64,000 nucleotides of DNA from Bradyrhizobium sp. MOS003 (GTDB lineage: Bacteria > Pseudomonadota > Alphaproteobacteria > Rhizobiales > Xanthobacteraceae). The translations under genes and the position numbers were made by a program. The stretch is taken from NCBI RefSeq assembly GCF_003020125.1, contig NZ_PYFW01000009.1, forward strand, positions 62,001 to 126,000, in the 5' to 3' direction. Below, in pieces: positions 27,289 through 35,965 of the stretch. Each line of letters opens with the position of its first letter. Within the stretch, counting starts at the first letter, position 1. The notes beneath the pieces were generated by a model. That model was given only the letters and a program-made list of their open reading frames with translations, searched no databases and was not told where the DNA came from.

Positions 27289-29079
27289 ATGGAGTCGGCA
27301 CCCCATCCAGCGAAGCCGGCCGCCGCTCCCGGCATCCGGCTGCTGCCACTGTTCCTGCGCAATTTCGTGCGTAATCGCGAGACCGGCCTTGTGCTGGTCG
27401 GCATCGTCGTCGGGCTGCTCAGCGGCGTGCTCGTGGCTGCGATCTCGAGCCTGAGCCAGCTCTTTCACGCCCTGCTGTTCGACATTCCTTTCGACGCCCA
27501 CCTCAGTGCCACCGGCGTGATCTCGTGGCAGCGCACGCTACTGATCCCGGTGCTCGGTGGGCTCGTGCTTGCGCTGATCGGGCTTTACTTCGCCCGGCGG
27601 GTGAAGGGACAGCAGCTCGCCGACGCCATCGAGGCCAACGCGCTCTATGGCGGCCGGGTGTCGTTTCGCGGCAGCCTGCTGATCTCGATCCAGACATTGC
27701 TGTCCAACGGGTTCGGCGGATCGGTTGGACTGGAAGCCGGCTACACCCAGATCTGCTCGATGTTCGGCTCCCATGTCGGTCAGCGCCTAGCCGCCCGACG
27801 CAACGACATGCGGCTGCTCGTCGCCTGCGGCGCCGCGGGAGCCATCAGCGCCGCGTTCTCGGCGCCCCTAGCGGGCGCCTTCTACGCCTTCGAGGTCGTA
27901 CTCGGCGCTTACACCTCTGCCGGTCTTGTGCCGGTCATCGCCAGCGCCGTCACCGCGTGGCTCGTCGCGCGGCAATTGACGCACCAGTCCTTCCTGATGG
28001 TGCCTGGATTCCCCTCGCCGGTGTCCGTTGAAATGATCGGGCAGACGATGCTGATCGGCATCATCTGCGCCTTCGCCAGCATCGTCGTCATGCTCGCCGT
28101 CGCATTCTCCGAACGCTGTTTTCAGCGCATCACGGTGCTCAAGGGCCTGCTGCGGCCGATGCTCGGCGGCCTGCTCCTCGGCGGCCTCGCCCTGTTGACG
28201 CCGACCGTGCTCGGCGCCGGCCACGGCGCGATGCAGATCCTGCTGGTCAGCAATCCGACCTGGCTCCTGCTCACGACCACCATCGTGTTCAAGATCCTGG
28301 CCTCCGCCATCTCGCTCGGCTCGGGCTTTCGCGGCGGACTGTTCTTCGCCTCACTCCTGCTCGGCGCGCTGATCGGACAGCTCTACAGCGTCGTGCTGAC
28401 CGGCCCTCTTCCCACGATCGCGCTTCAGCCCGGCACCGCCGCGATTGCAGCGCTCGCCGCGCTTGGAACCGGCGTGCTCGGAGCGCCCTTCAGCATGGTC
28501 TGTCTCGCGCTCGAGATCACCGGCGATTTCTCCGTTACCGTCGGCGCCGTGGTCGCCTCCTCGGTCTGCGCGCTGATCGTCCGCGAGCTGTTCGGCTACA
28601 GCTTCGCGACGTGGCGCTTCCATCTGCGCGGCGAGGCAATCCGCGGCCCGCAGGACGTCGGCTGGGTCCGGCAGATGAGCGCGGCATCCCTGATGCGCGC
28701 CGACTTCGAGAATGCGCTGACGACGATGCCGATCGGCGAGGCGCAAAGGCAGTTCTCGCCGGCGCTGGTCCGCCAAATCGTGTTGCGCGATCCCAATGGA
28801 ATCTATGCCGGCATCGTGCCCGCCGCCACGCTGCATTCCGTGGCCAGCCGGGACGAGGAGCTGCTCGGGTCGCTGGCGCAGCAACAGGAGGAATATCTGC
28901 TCCCGACCACGCCGGTTCGCGAGATCCTGAAGGCCTTCGAACGCAGCGAAGCCGACGTGCTCGCGGTTGTCGACCGTCCCGACCATCGCGCCACGATCGG
29001 CACCCTGAGCGAAGCGCACGTTCTGCGCACTTACGGGGAAGAACTCGAACGCCGGAACCAGGAATTGTTCTCGCGTTGA
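27289..29079 (+). CDS. CLC-family anion channel/transporter with C-terminal CBS-like region
   Basis: 596 residues from ATG 27289, just after the FGE stop. An in-frame extension upstream overlaps the FGE gene and is unlikely. There are about ten membrane helices. The ion-path motif normally written GREGP appears as GSVGLEAGYTQ, keeping the gating-type glutamate (Glu149) but not the following proline. A second path motif is GSGFRGGLFFASLLLG. A cytoplasmic tail of ~150 residues (QMSAASLMRADFENALTTMP onward) looks like a CBS pair. As last gene of the sulfatase operon it may move sulfate or chloride to balance sulfate release (inference). Confidence 0.88.
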   Translation: MESAPHPAKPAAAPGIRLLPLFLRNFVRNRETGLVLVGIVVGLLSGVLVAAISSLSQLFHALLFDIPFDAHLSATGVISWQRTLLIPVLGGLVLALIGLYFARRVKGQQLADAIEANALYGGRVSFRGSLLISIQTLLSNGFGGSVGLEAGYTQICSMFGSHVGQRLAARRNDMRLLVACGAAGAISAAFSAPLAGAFYAFEVVLGAYTSAGLVPVIASAVTAWLVARQLTHQSFLMVPGFPSPVSVEMIGQTMLIGIICAFASIVVMLAVAFSERCFQRITVLKGLLRPMLGGLLLGGLALLTPTVLGAGHGAMQILLVSNPTWLLLTTTIVFKILASAISLGSGFRGGLFFASLLLGALIGQLYSVVLTGPLPTIALQPGTAAIAALAALGTGVLGAPFSMVCLALEITGDFSVTVGAVVASSVCALIVRELFGYSFATWRFHLRGEAIRGPQDVGWVRQMSAASLMRADFENALTTMPIGEAQRQFSPALVRQIVLRDPNGIYAGIVPAATLHSVASRDEELLGSLAQQQEEYLLPTTPVREILKAFERSEADVLAVVDRPDHRATIGTLSEAHVLRTYGEELERRNQELFSR

Positions 29080-29085
29080 GGGCGC

Positions 29086-29808
29086 TCAGGGCCGCAGATC
29101 CATGTCGATCCGCACGAAGTCGCCGCGATAGGTGACCTCGCCGAGATAGATCACGGTGCGGTCCTGCGTCGTAAAGATGCGGCGGACTTCGGCCACCGGC
29201 GAGTTCAGGGGCACGCGCAGCAGCCGCGCCGCCTCGATATCCGCGGTACCGATCGTCAGGGTCTGGCGCGCGCTGGTGATGGCGGGATCCCTGAGATCGT
29301 TCAGGATCGGGATCACGGTCTCGTTGCGGAAGCGCTTCGGCGACCTGCGGAAGATCTTCTCGTCGAGATAGATGGAGATGACGCAATAAGGCTGCTTCTG
29401 CCGCGAATGCAGCCGACGCATGAAGACGTATTTGTCGGCCGGCTTGCCGTCCCCGGGAAGCAGCGGGGCATTGCTGCGGCTTTCCGAGATGTTGATGATC
29501 TCGGGCGAGGTGTCGCGGTACATGTCGGCGAGATCTGACAAGGTGGTCTCGACCTTGAGCCAGCGATCCTGCCGCACGGTCCCCGTGACGAAGGTGCCGC
29601 GGCCCTGCTGCGCCTCGATCACGCCGTCGCGGGCAAGCAGCTCCACCGCCTGCCTGATCGTAACGCGTGACACGCCGAACTCGGCCGCCAGTTCCTCGTT
29701 GGCCGGCAAGCGAAATCCCTGAGTCCAGACGCCGCGCGCGATGCGCTGCCGGAAGATGTCGGCGATCTGCGCGTATTTGGGGACGTGACTGTCGGAACTC
29801 AATTCCAT
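29086..29808 (-). CDS. GntR-family transcriptional regulator with UTRA domain
   Basis: 240 residues: winged helix with LPANEELAAEFGVSRVTIRQ (34-53) and wing QQGRGTFVTG, then a UTRA domain with VAEVRRIFTTQDRTVIYLGE near the end. It is third in a - strand set with the GMC oxidoreductase and the mandelate-racemase-like gene, 28 bp after the former. It is a different protein from the regulator at 23860 and probably controls the divergent uptake/catabolic locus through the inverted repeat at 32604-32627. Confidence 0.9.
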   Translation of the reverse strand: MELSSDSHVPKYAQIADIFRQRIARGVWTQGFRLPANEELAAEFGVSRVTIRQAVELLARDGVIEAQQGRGTFVTGTVRQDRWLKVETTLSDLADMYRDTSPEIINISESRSNAPLLPGDGKPADKYVFMRRLHSRQKQPYCVISIYLDEKIFRRSPKRFRNETVIPILNDLRDPAITSARQTLTIGTADIEAARLLRVPLNSPVAEVRRIFTTQDRTVIYLGEVTYRGDFVRIDMDLRP

Positions 29809-29836
29809 CTCGTCCTCCGGAATTCAGGTCGCGCGA

Positions 29837-31432
29837 TCAAGCCATGACCAGCGCTGCACCGCGTTCGCCGATCATCAGGCTTGTCGCATTCGTGTTGGCC
29901 GAGGTGATCTGCGGCATCACCGAGGCATCGATCACACGCAGCCGCTCGACGCCGCGCACACGCAGCTGCGAATCGAGCACGGCCTGCGCGTCGCTGCCCA
30001 TGCGACAGGTCCCGACGCAGTGAAATACCGTGCCTCCCGTGCTGCGCGCAAAGTCCCAGAGGCCGGCATCGTCCCTGGCTGCCTCGCCCGGCACCATCTC
30101 GACATCCCAAAGCGGGCGAAACGCCTTCTGCCGATAGATCTCGCGCAAAATCTTCAGACCCGCAACAATGGTCTTGCGGTCGATCTCCTCGGCAAAATAA
30201 TTCGGCACGATACGCGGCTGCTCAAACGGATCAGTCGAGCTTATCGCGAGCTGTCCGCGCGACTTTCCGTGGCACTGCCAGACCGAAGCGGTGAAACCAG
30301 AATAGCTGTGCAAGGGTTCGCCTGGCTTGTCGACCGAGAGCGGCATCACGTTGAACTGCACGTCCGGTCGTCCACCGACGGCGTATTCCGTGCAGGCTGC
30401 GCCGCCGACCTGCCCCGCCCCGACCGTCAGCGGACCGCTGCCTGCCAGCATCCACTGCAGCCCCATCTTCGCGAGCGCGAGGGGATTGCGGACCTGATCG
30501 TTGAGCGAAATCCGCTCCTTCAGCCGGACGATCAGCCGGGCCTGATAATGATCCTGAAGATTGCCACCGACATCAGGAGAATCGGCGACGACGGGAATGC
30601 CGAGCTTGCGCAGCAGGTCGGCCGGACCGACACCGGAAAGCTGGAGGATCTGCGGGGATTGCAGCGCGCCGCCGGACAGGATGATCTCACGATCAGCCGC
30701 CGCTCTGTGGACCTGCCCATTGCTGATCCACTCCACGCCGGTCGCGACACGACCATTGAAAACGACCCTGCTGACCTGTGCGTGGGTGATGATGGTGAGG
30801 TTCGGACGCCCGGCGACGGGACGCAGAAACGCGGAGGCCGAACTGGTCCGCCAGTGCCGCCCGATGCCGAGCTGGTAGCTGCCGACGCCCAGCGTGGTGG
30901 CGCCGTTGAAATCGGGATTGCGCGGCAGACCGAACTGCACACCCGCCTCGACCCAGGCCTTCGATGCCGGATTGTCATTGCGAAGGTCGGATACCTCAAA
31001 CTCCCCGAGCCCGCCGTGAAACTGGCTCTCCCCGCCGCGGTAACGCTCGTAGCGCCGGAAGTAAGGCAGGAGCTCGCGATAGCCCCAGCCATCGGCGCCG
31101 AGGCGTTCCCAATCGTCAAAATCCTCGTGCTGGCCTCGGATGAAGATCAGACCGTTGATCGACGAGGAGCCGCCGAGCACGCGGCCGCGCGGCCAGACGA
31201 TGGAACGACCGCCACTCCCTTCCGAAGGCTCGGTCCTGAACAGGCGCGAATATCGCTCGTTGTAGATGGTGCGGTAGTAGCCGACCGGAAGTTTCAGCCA
31301 AAAATTCCGATCCGAGCCGCCGGCCTCCAGCAGCAGCACGCGGCAGGTCGGATCGGCCGACAATCGGTTCGCAACGACACATCCGGCCGAGCCTGCGCCG
31401 ACGATGATGTAGTCGTAGCCAAGTGCTGGCAT
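29837..31432 (-). CDS. GMC-family FAD-dependent oxidoreductase (choline dehydrogenase-like)
   Basis: 531 residues from ATG 31430-31432, sharing one base with the upstream TGA. N-terminal FAD-binding YIIVGAGSAGCVVANRL (dinucleotide fold), LLLEAGG, GRVLGGSSSINGLIFIRGQ (GMC signature 1) and SGGALQSPQILQLSGVGP (signature 2) are intact. Near the C-terminus GTVFHCVGTCRMG and ITSANTNATSLMIGE carry the catalytic His and Asn regions. These enzymes oxidise primary alcohols to aldehydes. Coupling with an enolase-superfamily dehydratase suggests breakdown of a polyol, sugar acid or related compound imported by the divergent ABC system. Confidence 0.9.
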   Translation of the reverse strand: MPALGYDYIIVGAGSAGCVVANRLSADPTCRVLLLEAGGSDRNFWLKLPVGYYRTIYNERYSRLFRTEPSEGSGGRSIVWPRGRVLGGSSSINGLIFIRGQHEDFDDWERLGADGWGYRELLPYFRRYERYRGGESQFHGGLGEFEVSDLRNDNPASKAWVEAGVQFGLPRNPDFNGATTLGVGSYQLGIGRHWRTSSASAFLRPVAGRPNLTIITHAQVSRVVFNGRVATGVEWISNGQVHRAAADREIILSGGALQSPQILQLSGVGPADLLRKLGIPVVADSPDVGGNLQDHYQARLIVRLKERISLNDQVRNPLALAKMGLQWMLAGSGPLTVGAGQVGGAACTEYAVGGRPDVQFNVMPLSVDKPGEPLHSYSGFTASVWQCHGKSRGQLAISSTDPFEQPRIVPNYFAEEIDRKTIVAGLKILREIYRQKAFRPLWDVEMVPGEAARDDAGLWDFARSTGGTVFHCVGTCRMGSDAQAVLDSQLRVRGVERLRVIDASVMPQITSANTNATSLMIGERGAALVMA

Positions 31433-32559
31433 CAGACCGTCCGGTATTGTTCGATGGAGGCAAGATCGGGCGTGATGCCGAGGCCCGCTTCGTCGCCGAG
31501 CTCTATCATGCCATCGCGGACATCGAGCACGGGACCGCAGAACCTGTCGCGCAACGGGTTCTCGTTGCAGTCGACTTCGAGCAGTCCGTCGCCGCCGACT
31601 CCGGCGAGAAGATGCGCGGATGCCAGGAGCCCGATGCCGGCCCCGAGATAGTGCGGGCAGAACATCTTCCCCGACGTCAGGATGTCGCGGGCAATACCTG
31701 CGCACGCCGACAGCCCGCCCCATTTGGCGATGTCGGGCTGGACGACACCGAGAACCGGCTCGCGCAGCACCTCGGCAAACACGGCGTGGCTCGCGATGTT
31801 CTCACCGGCCGCGAGCGGAAAGTGGACGCTCTCATGCAATTGCATCCATTCCTGGCGAGGGCGATCCGCACGGATCGGCTCCTCCAGCCAGGCGAGATCG
31901 AAGTGCTCGAGTTGCGGTGCAAGTTCGAGCGCCTGCGCAATGGTCCAGCCCTGGTTGACGTCTGCAGCAAGCAGGCCTTCGCCGACAAGCCGGCGCAGCG
32001 CGGCGAGATTGGCCCGGTCACCTGCCGGATCGAAGCCGATCTTCAGCTTCAATGCGCGGTAGCCGCGGCCAAGCGCCGATTCGGCTGTCCGCTCGGAGCC
32101 CACCGGATTGATGCCGCTGGCATAGACCTTGATCTTCTGCCTGGCACCACCGAGCAGCCGCCACAGCGCGAGGTTCTGGCGGCGGGCGTGGAGATCCCAG
32201 ACCGCGAGATCTATGCCGGCGATCGCCTGGGCAAACGGGCCGGCTTCTCCCGATTGCAGCGCGAGCACCGAGGTTCCCTGCGTCAGACGCTCGAACGCCG
32301 CAATTGGCTCCGGCACGGAGGATCCGACAAGAGCCGGCGCAAGCACCTCGTTGACGAGCCGAACACGATGTTCGGCACCTGGTGCGGGAAAATTGCACCA
32401 CACTTCGCCCCAGCCGATATTTCCGTCAGTGTCCTCGACACGGACGAAGACGGCAGGCCGGTCCTTCATCCGCCCGAATGACGTGATGACTGGCGTCGTC
32501 AGCGGATAGCGATAGCCAAAGGCCTGAACGCTTCGGATGGTGAAAGGCGATGGTGTCAT
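31432..32559 (-). CDS. Mandelate racemase/muconate lactonizing enzyme family protein (enolase superfamily)
   Basis: 375 residues with a complete enolase-superfamily active site: general-base Lys171-x-Lys173 (KLKIG), metal ligands Asp200, Glu226 (LEEPI) and Glu253 (AGENI), Asp276-xx-Lys279 (PDIAKWGG), and His303 in PHYLG. The family abstracts a proton alpha to a carboxylate, giving racemases, cycloisomerases and sugar-acid dehydratases. Having both the KxK and the DxxK lysine suggests an epimerase or MLE-like enzyme, but the substrate is not deducible. It is first gene of the - strand operon and divergent from the SsuC-type importer. Confidence 0.88.
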   Translation of the reverse strand: MTPSPFTIRSVQAFGYRYPLTTPVITSFGRMKDRPAVFVRVEDTDGNIGWGEVWCNFPAPGAEHRVRLVNEVLAPALVGSSVPEPIAAFERLTQGTSVLALQSGEAGPFAQAIAGIDLAVWDLHARRQNLALWRLLGGARQKIKVYASGINPVGSERTAESALGRGYRALKLKIGFDPAGDRANLAALRRLVGEGLLAADVNQGWTIAQALELAPQLEHFDLAWLEEPIRADRPRQEWMQLHESVHFPLAAGENIASHAVFAEVLREPVLGVVQPDIAKWGGLSACAGIARDILTSGKMFCPHYLGAGIGLLASAHLLAGVGGDGLLEVDCNENPLRDRFCGPVLDVRDGMIELGDEAGLGITPDLASIEQYRTV

Positions 32560-32603
32560 GCGGGAAAGCCTGCGACGCCTACGACCAAAGGCGGCACTTG
32601 TAT

Positions 32604-32627
32604 GGTCATCCTATTTATAATATGACC
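32604..32627. promoter_or_regulatory. Candidate operator in the divergent promoter region
   Basis: GGTCAT (32604-32609) and ATGACC (32622-32627) are perfect inverted arms around 12 bases that include TATTTATAAT, itself a possible -10 element. The site lies in the 106-bp space between two divergently transcribed genes, so one regulator, probably the GntR protein at 29086-29808, could control both. Confidence 0.5.
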
Positions 32628-32665
32628 GTTGAAAACATCAACCTGAATGTGGGTGGACGCGTCGA

Positions 32666-33436
32666 ATGAACGGAGCTGGCGTGAGACGCTTTGGTCTCGG
32701 ATTGCTGCCGTGGTTCGGCGCGATCCTGCTCTGGTACGCCGTACGCTGGAGCGGCTTCGTCAACGTCTCGCTGATCCCGGCGCCGCATCAGGTCGCCGCA
32801 AAGTTTTTCGAGCTTCTCACCAGAGAAGGCTTGCTGATCGACATCTTCGCCTCGACCCGGCGCGTCTTTCTCGGTGTCGCGCTCGGCATCCTCGTGGCAG
32901 TGCCGGTCGGATTTCTGCTGGGGTGGTATCGCCCCGCCCGCACCTTCGCCGACCCCATGATCAACTTCTTTCGCGCGCTGCCGCCGATCGCGCTGATCCC
33001 GCTGGTGATCGTCTATTTCGGCGTCGACGAGCTCGCAAAGCTCGTCATCCTGTTCTACGCCTCGTTTTTCTCCGGCGTGATCGTGATGTATGAGGGCGTG
33101 TCGCAGATCACGCCGCTCTACATCCGCGTGGCGCAGACGCTCGGAGCCAACCAGGCCGAGATCTTCCGCAAGGTCATCATTCCCCTCACCGTCCCGCACA
33201 TTCTCACGGCGCTGCGCGTAGCGTTGGGCGTGGCCTGGGCGACGCTGGTCGCATCCGAATTGATCGCGGCGCAGCGCGGGCTCGGCGCCATGATTCAGAA
33301 TGCCTCGACCTACTTCCTGCTCGACGTCATCTATGTCGGCATCATCTGCATCGGCCTGATCGCACTGATCATGGATTTGATCCTACGCAAGATCACGGCC
33401 CGGCTGCTGGTCTGGCAAGATCGAGCCATCGCATGA
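32666..33436 (+). CDS. ABC importer permease (SsuC/TauC type)
   Basis: 256-residue inner-membrane protein with the BPD transport domain of nitrate/sulfonate/taurine importers: NFFRALPPIALIPLVIVYFG, then the EAA-like loop (RVAQTLGANQAEIFRKVIIP) and AWATLVASELIAAQRGLG. Five or six helices are predicted. It is the first gene of a three-gene operon, overlapping the ATPase by four bases. ATG 32666 is given; GTG 32681 has a better-spaced GGAG and would drop five residues. Confidence 0.9.
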   Translation: MNGAGVRRFGLGLLPWFGAILLWYAVRWSGFVNVSLIPAPHQVAAKFFELLTREGLLIDIFASTRRVFLGVALGILVAVPVGFLLGWYRPARTFADPMINFFRALPPIALIPLVIVYFGVDELAKLVILFYASFFSGVIVMYEGVSQITPLYIRVAQTLGANQAEIFRKVIIPLTVPHILTALRVALGVAWATLVASELIAAQRGLGAMIQNASTYFLLDVIYVGIICIGLIALIMDLILRKITARLLVWQDRAIA

Positions 33437-34242
33437 ACAAGCGCGCACAATTCGACAAGGTTTCGCTGTCCTTCGAAACGCCGAAGGGCCGCCTCAAGGT
33501 CGTCGAGGACGTCAGCTACGACATCAACGACGGCGACTTCATCGCCGTGATCGGCCCGTCCGGCTGCGGCAAGACCACGATGATGAGCATGCTCGCCGGC
33601 TTCCAGAAGCCGACGACGGGCAAGGTCCTGTTCGATGGGCGCCCTGTCGCCGGTCCCGGCCCCGAACGCGGCGTCATCTTTCAGGAATACGGCGTGTTCC
33701 CCTGGCTGACGGTCAAACAAAACATCGCCTTCGGCCTGACGCTCAACGCCAATCGTGTCCCGACTGCCGAGCGCGATGCGACCTGCGATCACTATCTCGG
33801 CCTGATGGGCCTGTCCGACTTCGCCAATTCCTATCCGAAACATCTTTCCGGCGGCATGCGGCAACGACTCGCGATCGCGCGGGCCTATGCCGTCAAACCG
33901 CAATTCCTGCTGATGGACGAGCCGTTCGGGGCGCTCGACGCCCAGACCCGCTCCAACATGCAGAACCTGCTGCTCAAGGTGCTGGAGACCGAAGGCAAGA
34001 CCGTCATGCTGATCACCCATTCCGTCGAGGAGGCGATCTACCTCGCCTCCCGCATCGTGGTGGTGACCGCGCGGCCGGCGCGGATCAAGCAGATCATCGA
34101 CGTTCCCTTCGGTTACCCGCGCGATGAATCGATCCAGGAACGTCCGGAATTCGCTGAGCTGCGCAGTCATATCAGGCAGCTGGTCATGGACGAATATCGC
34201 GCCCAACAGGCGCAGATGCGTCCGGTCTCATTCTCGGAATAA
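33433..34242 (+). CDS. ABC importer ATPase (SsuB/TauB type)
   Basis: 269 residues: Walker A GPSGCGKTT, the FQEYGVFPWLTVKQNI Q-loop region typical of the nitrate/sulfonate/taurine family, signature LSGGMRQR, Walker B FLLMDEPFGALD and ITHSVEEAIYLASRIVVV. It starts in an ATGA overlap with the permease gene. It powers uptake of a small anion-like substrate. The family name alone does not prove a sulfonate. Confidence 0.93.
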   Translation: MNKRAQFDKVSLSFETPKGRLKVVEDVSYDINDGDFIAVIGPSGCGKTTMMSMLAGFQKPTTGKVLFDGRPVAGPGPERGVIFQEYGVFPWLTVKQNIAFGLTLNANRVPTAERDATCDHYLGLMGLSDFANSYPKHLSGGMRQRLAIARAYAVKPQFLLMDEPFGALDAQTRSNMQNLLLKVLETEGKTVMLITHSVEEAIYLASRIVVVTARPARIKQIIDVPFGYPRDESIQERPEFAELRSHIRQLVMDEYRAQQAQMRPVSFSE

Positions 34243-34260
34243 CATAACGGAGGACACATC

Positions 34261-35256
34261 ATGGATCGGCGGCAATTTCTGACCACGACGGCAGGCCTGG
34301 CACTCGGCAGCTTCACGGCCTCCGCACCCGCGATCGCCCAGGCAAAGACAAAGGTTCGTGTCGGCTATCTTCACACCGTCGCCGTCGACGGCCAGATCTG
34401 GACCGGTATGGACCGCGGCTCTTTCGAAAAGCAGGGCCTCGATCTCGAGCTCCGGCAGTTCAATACCGGCCTCGAAATCTTTCAAGCGCTGATCGGCGGC
34501 AGCCTTGATGTGCTGGCAACCGGCGCGGTCCTCTCAAACTTCCCGGCCCGCGGCCAGGGCAAGGTCTTCCTCATCAACGACATCGAGGTGGCGACCGCTC
34601 AGCTCTGGGTGCGCGGCGATCAGGGCATCAAGTCATTCGCGGACCTCAAGGGCAAGCGTATCGCGACGGCCACCGGCACGACGGCGCACGTATTCCTCGA
34701 CACGGCGCTCCGTGCCAACAAGGTCGATCCCAAGGAGGTCGAGCTCGTCAACCAAACCATGCCTGCCGCCGTCACCGCCTTCATTTCCGGCGCGGTGCCT
34801 GCCGTCGCACTCTGGGTGCCCTTCAACGTCACGGTTCGCGACAAGGTGCCGGGCGCCGTTAAGCTGGCAGATGCTTCGGCATTTTATCCCAAAGCCGCGA
34901 TCATCGGTGGTTGGGCGGCGGCTAACGACTATTACGAGCCTAACAAGGAGACGTTGGCCAAACTGGTCCGAGGCTGGGCCGATGCCAACGACTATATCGT
35001 CGCGAACAGCGCTGAGGCCATGGAGAAGCTGCAGAAGGGTCATTACAGCCAGACGCCGCTTGCGGACATCAACGAGTCGTTCAAGGCCCAGAAGATGTTC
35101 ACGTCCAAGGACTGGAAGCGGATGTACTCGGACGGCACCGTCACCAACTGGCTGCAGCAGTCGACAGACTTCTTCATGGCCAATGCGGGCATCAAGGACT
35201 TCACGCCGGCAAGCAAATACTTCGATCCGAGCCTCTATCTGAGCACCATCGCTTGA
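34261..35256 (+). CDS. ABC importer substrate-binding protein (SsuA/TauA/NMT1-like), TAT-exported
   Basis: 331 residues. The twin-arginine signal MDRRQFLTTTAGLALG is followed by a likely cut after AIAQ (about 27). The mature part has the SsuA/NMT1 pattern: VGYLHTVAVDGQIW, GGSLDVLATGAVLSNFPA, LKGKRIATATGTTAHVFLD, and a late helix-rich tail. GGAGGA lies seven bases before the ATG. It completes the importer and probably defines its substrate. The linked enzymes suggest a small organic acid or polyol-derived anion rather than taurine itself (inference). Confidence 0.9.
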   Translation: MDRRQFLTTTAGLALGSFTASAPAIAQAKTKVRVGYLHTVAVDGQIWTGMDRGSFEKQGLDLELRQFNTGLEIFQALIGGSLDVLATGAVLSNFPARGQGKVFLINDIEVATAQLWVRGDQGIKSFADLKGKRIATATGTTAHVFLDTALRANKVDPKEVELVNQTMPAAVTAFISGAVPAVALWVPFNVTVRDKVPGAVKLADASAFYPKAAIIGGWAAANDYYEPNKETLAKLVRGWADANDYIVANSAEAMEKLQKGHYSQTPLADINESFKAQKMFTSKDWKRMYSDGTVTNWLQQSTDFFMANAGIKDFTPASKYFDPSLYLSTIA

Positions 35257-35289
35257 TCGATTCTGCGCGCCAGCCCGCTATCCAAGCCA

Positions 35290-35726
35290 AGCCTGGCTCA
35301 CCGGAATTCGTTCGAGAGTATCACGACGCGCGCGCAAGCCTTCGACAACCGCGCGCAGGCACGTTCATGACGATCATCGCACATTACAAGGCTGCACCGA
35401 GTTCACTGGCCTAACGGCGTCGACCCGCCATGCCTACCCTGCCTATATCAAACTGATCGAAGAGGAGTTCGGCGATCTCCCGGTGGTAGCTCTGGCGGAT
35501 CGTCAGGTACGCAGTGAGTTCAAGGCGTGGCGCGACTTGTTCGCTGAGACGCCACGGAAGGCGGATTACGCCTGGCGATCGCCGGCGCAAGCGGGCCGCA
35601 GATCGCCACCGTGACCGGTCACTCCTTGAAGGATGTCGAGGCAATCCTCGATGCGCATTGCCTGGTCGCGACATCAGGCTCGTAGAGGCAGCAGTCATGA
35701 AGCTCGAAGGGCGAACAGACCTGTAG
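35290..35726 (+). pseudogene. Tyrosine recombinase (integrase) remnant, N-terminal part fused to C-terminal end
   Basis: Pieces of a core-binding domain (PEFVREYHDARASLRQPRAG, then STRHAYPAYIKLIEEEFGD and LADRQVRSEFKAWRDLFAE, about 35300-35565) run straight into the catalytic C-terminus (LAIAGASGPQIATVTGHSL). The central catalytic domain is deleted. A one-base deletion near 35663 shifts the frame before MKLEGRTDL and the TAG at 35724-35726. It is the complementary wreck to the remnant at 18250-18709: this one keeps the N-terminal domain, that one keeps the middle. Confidence 0.75.
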
Positions 35727-35770
35727 AGTGGCCTGTAAAATGAGGCCAATTGCTATATCGCGATCAATGC
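35569..35770 (+). repeat. Direct repeat, right copy (integrase 3' end)
   Basis: About 202 bp, nearly identical to 18551-18753 and in the same orientation. It contains the integrase tail, the TAG and the following ~44 bp to GATCAATGC. Similarity ends at the same point in both copies, which may mark an old attachment or recombination end. Confidence 0.85.
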
Positions 35771-35965
35771 TAAGTTTCGCGATCAGTCTCGATACCCGTC
35801 GACATAGCGTCGCCCGTTTCCGGACACTTGATCATTACCACAACCATCTTGATTTCCTGCAATCTGTTGCGGACCCTGGGCACCTTGGCCCGCCATCGAC
35901 TGGACCGAGCGTCCCTCGTCGCGGAGGCGCCTGTCCAGTCGATCCGCGCGGCCGGTAGCCTCGAT

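Noticed and set aside
30020..31651. Long + strand open frame (543 codons)
   Set aside because: Antisense shadow of the GMC oxidoreductase gene; no family features.
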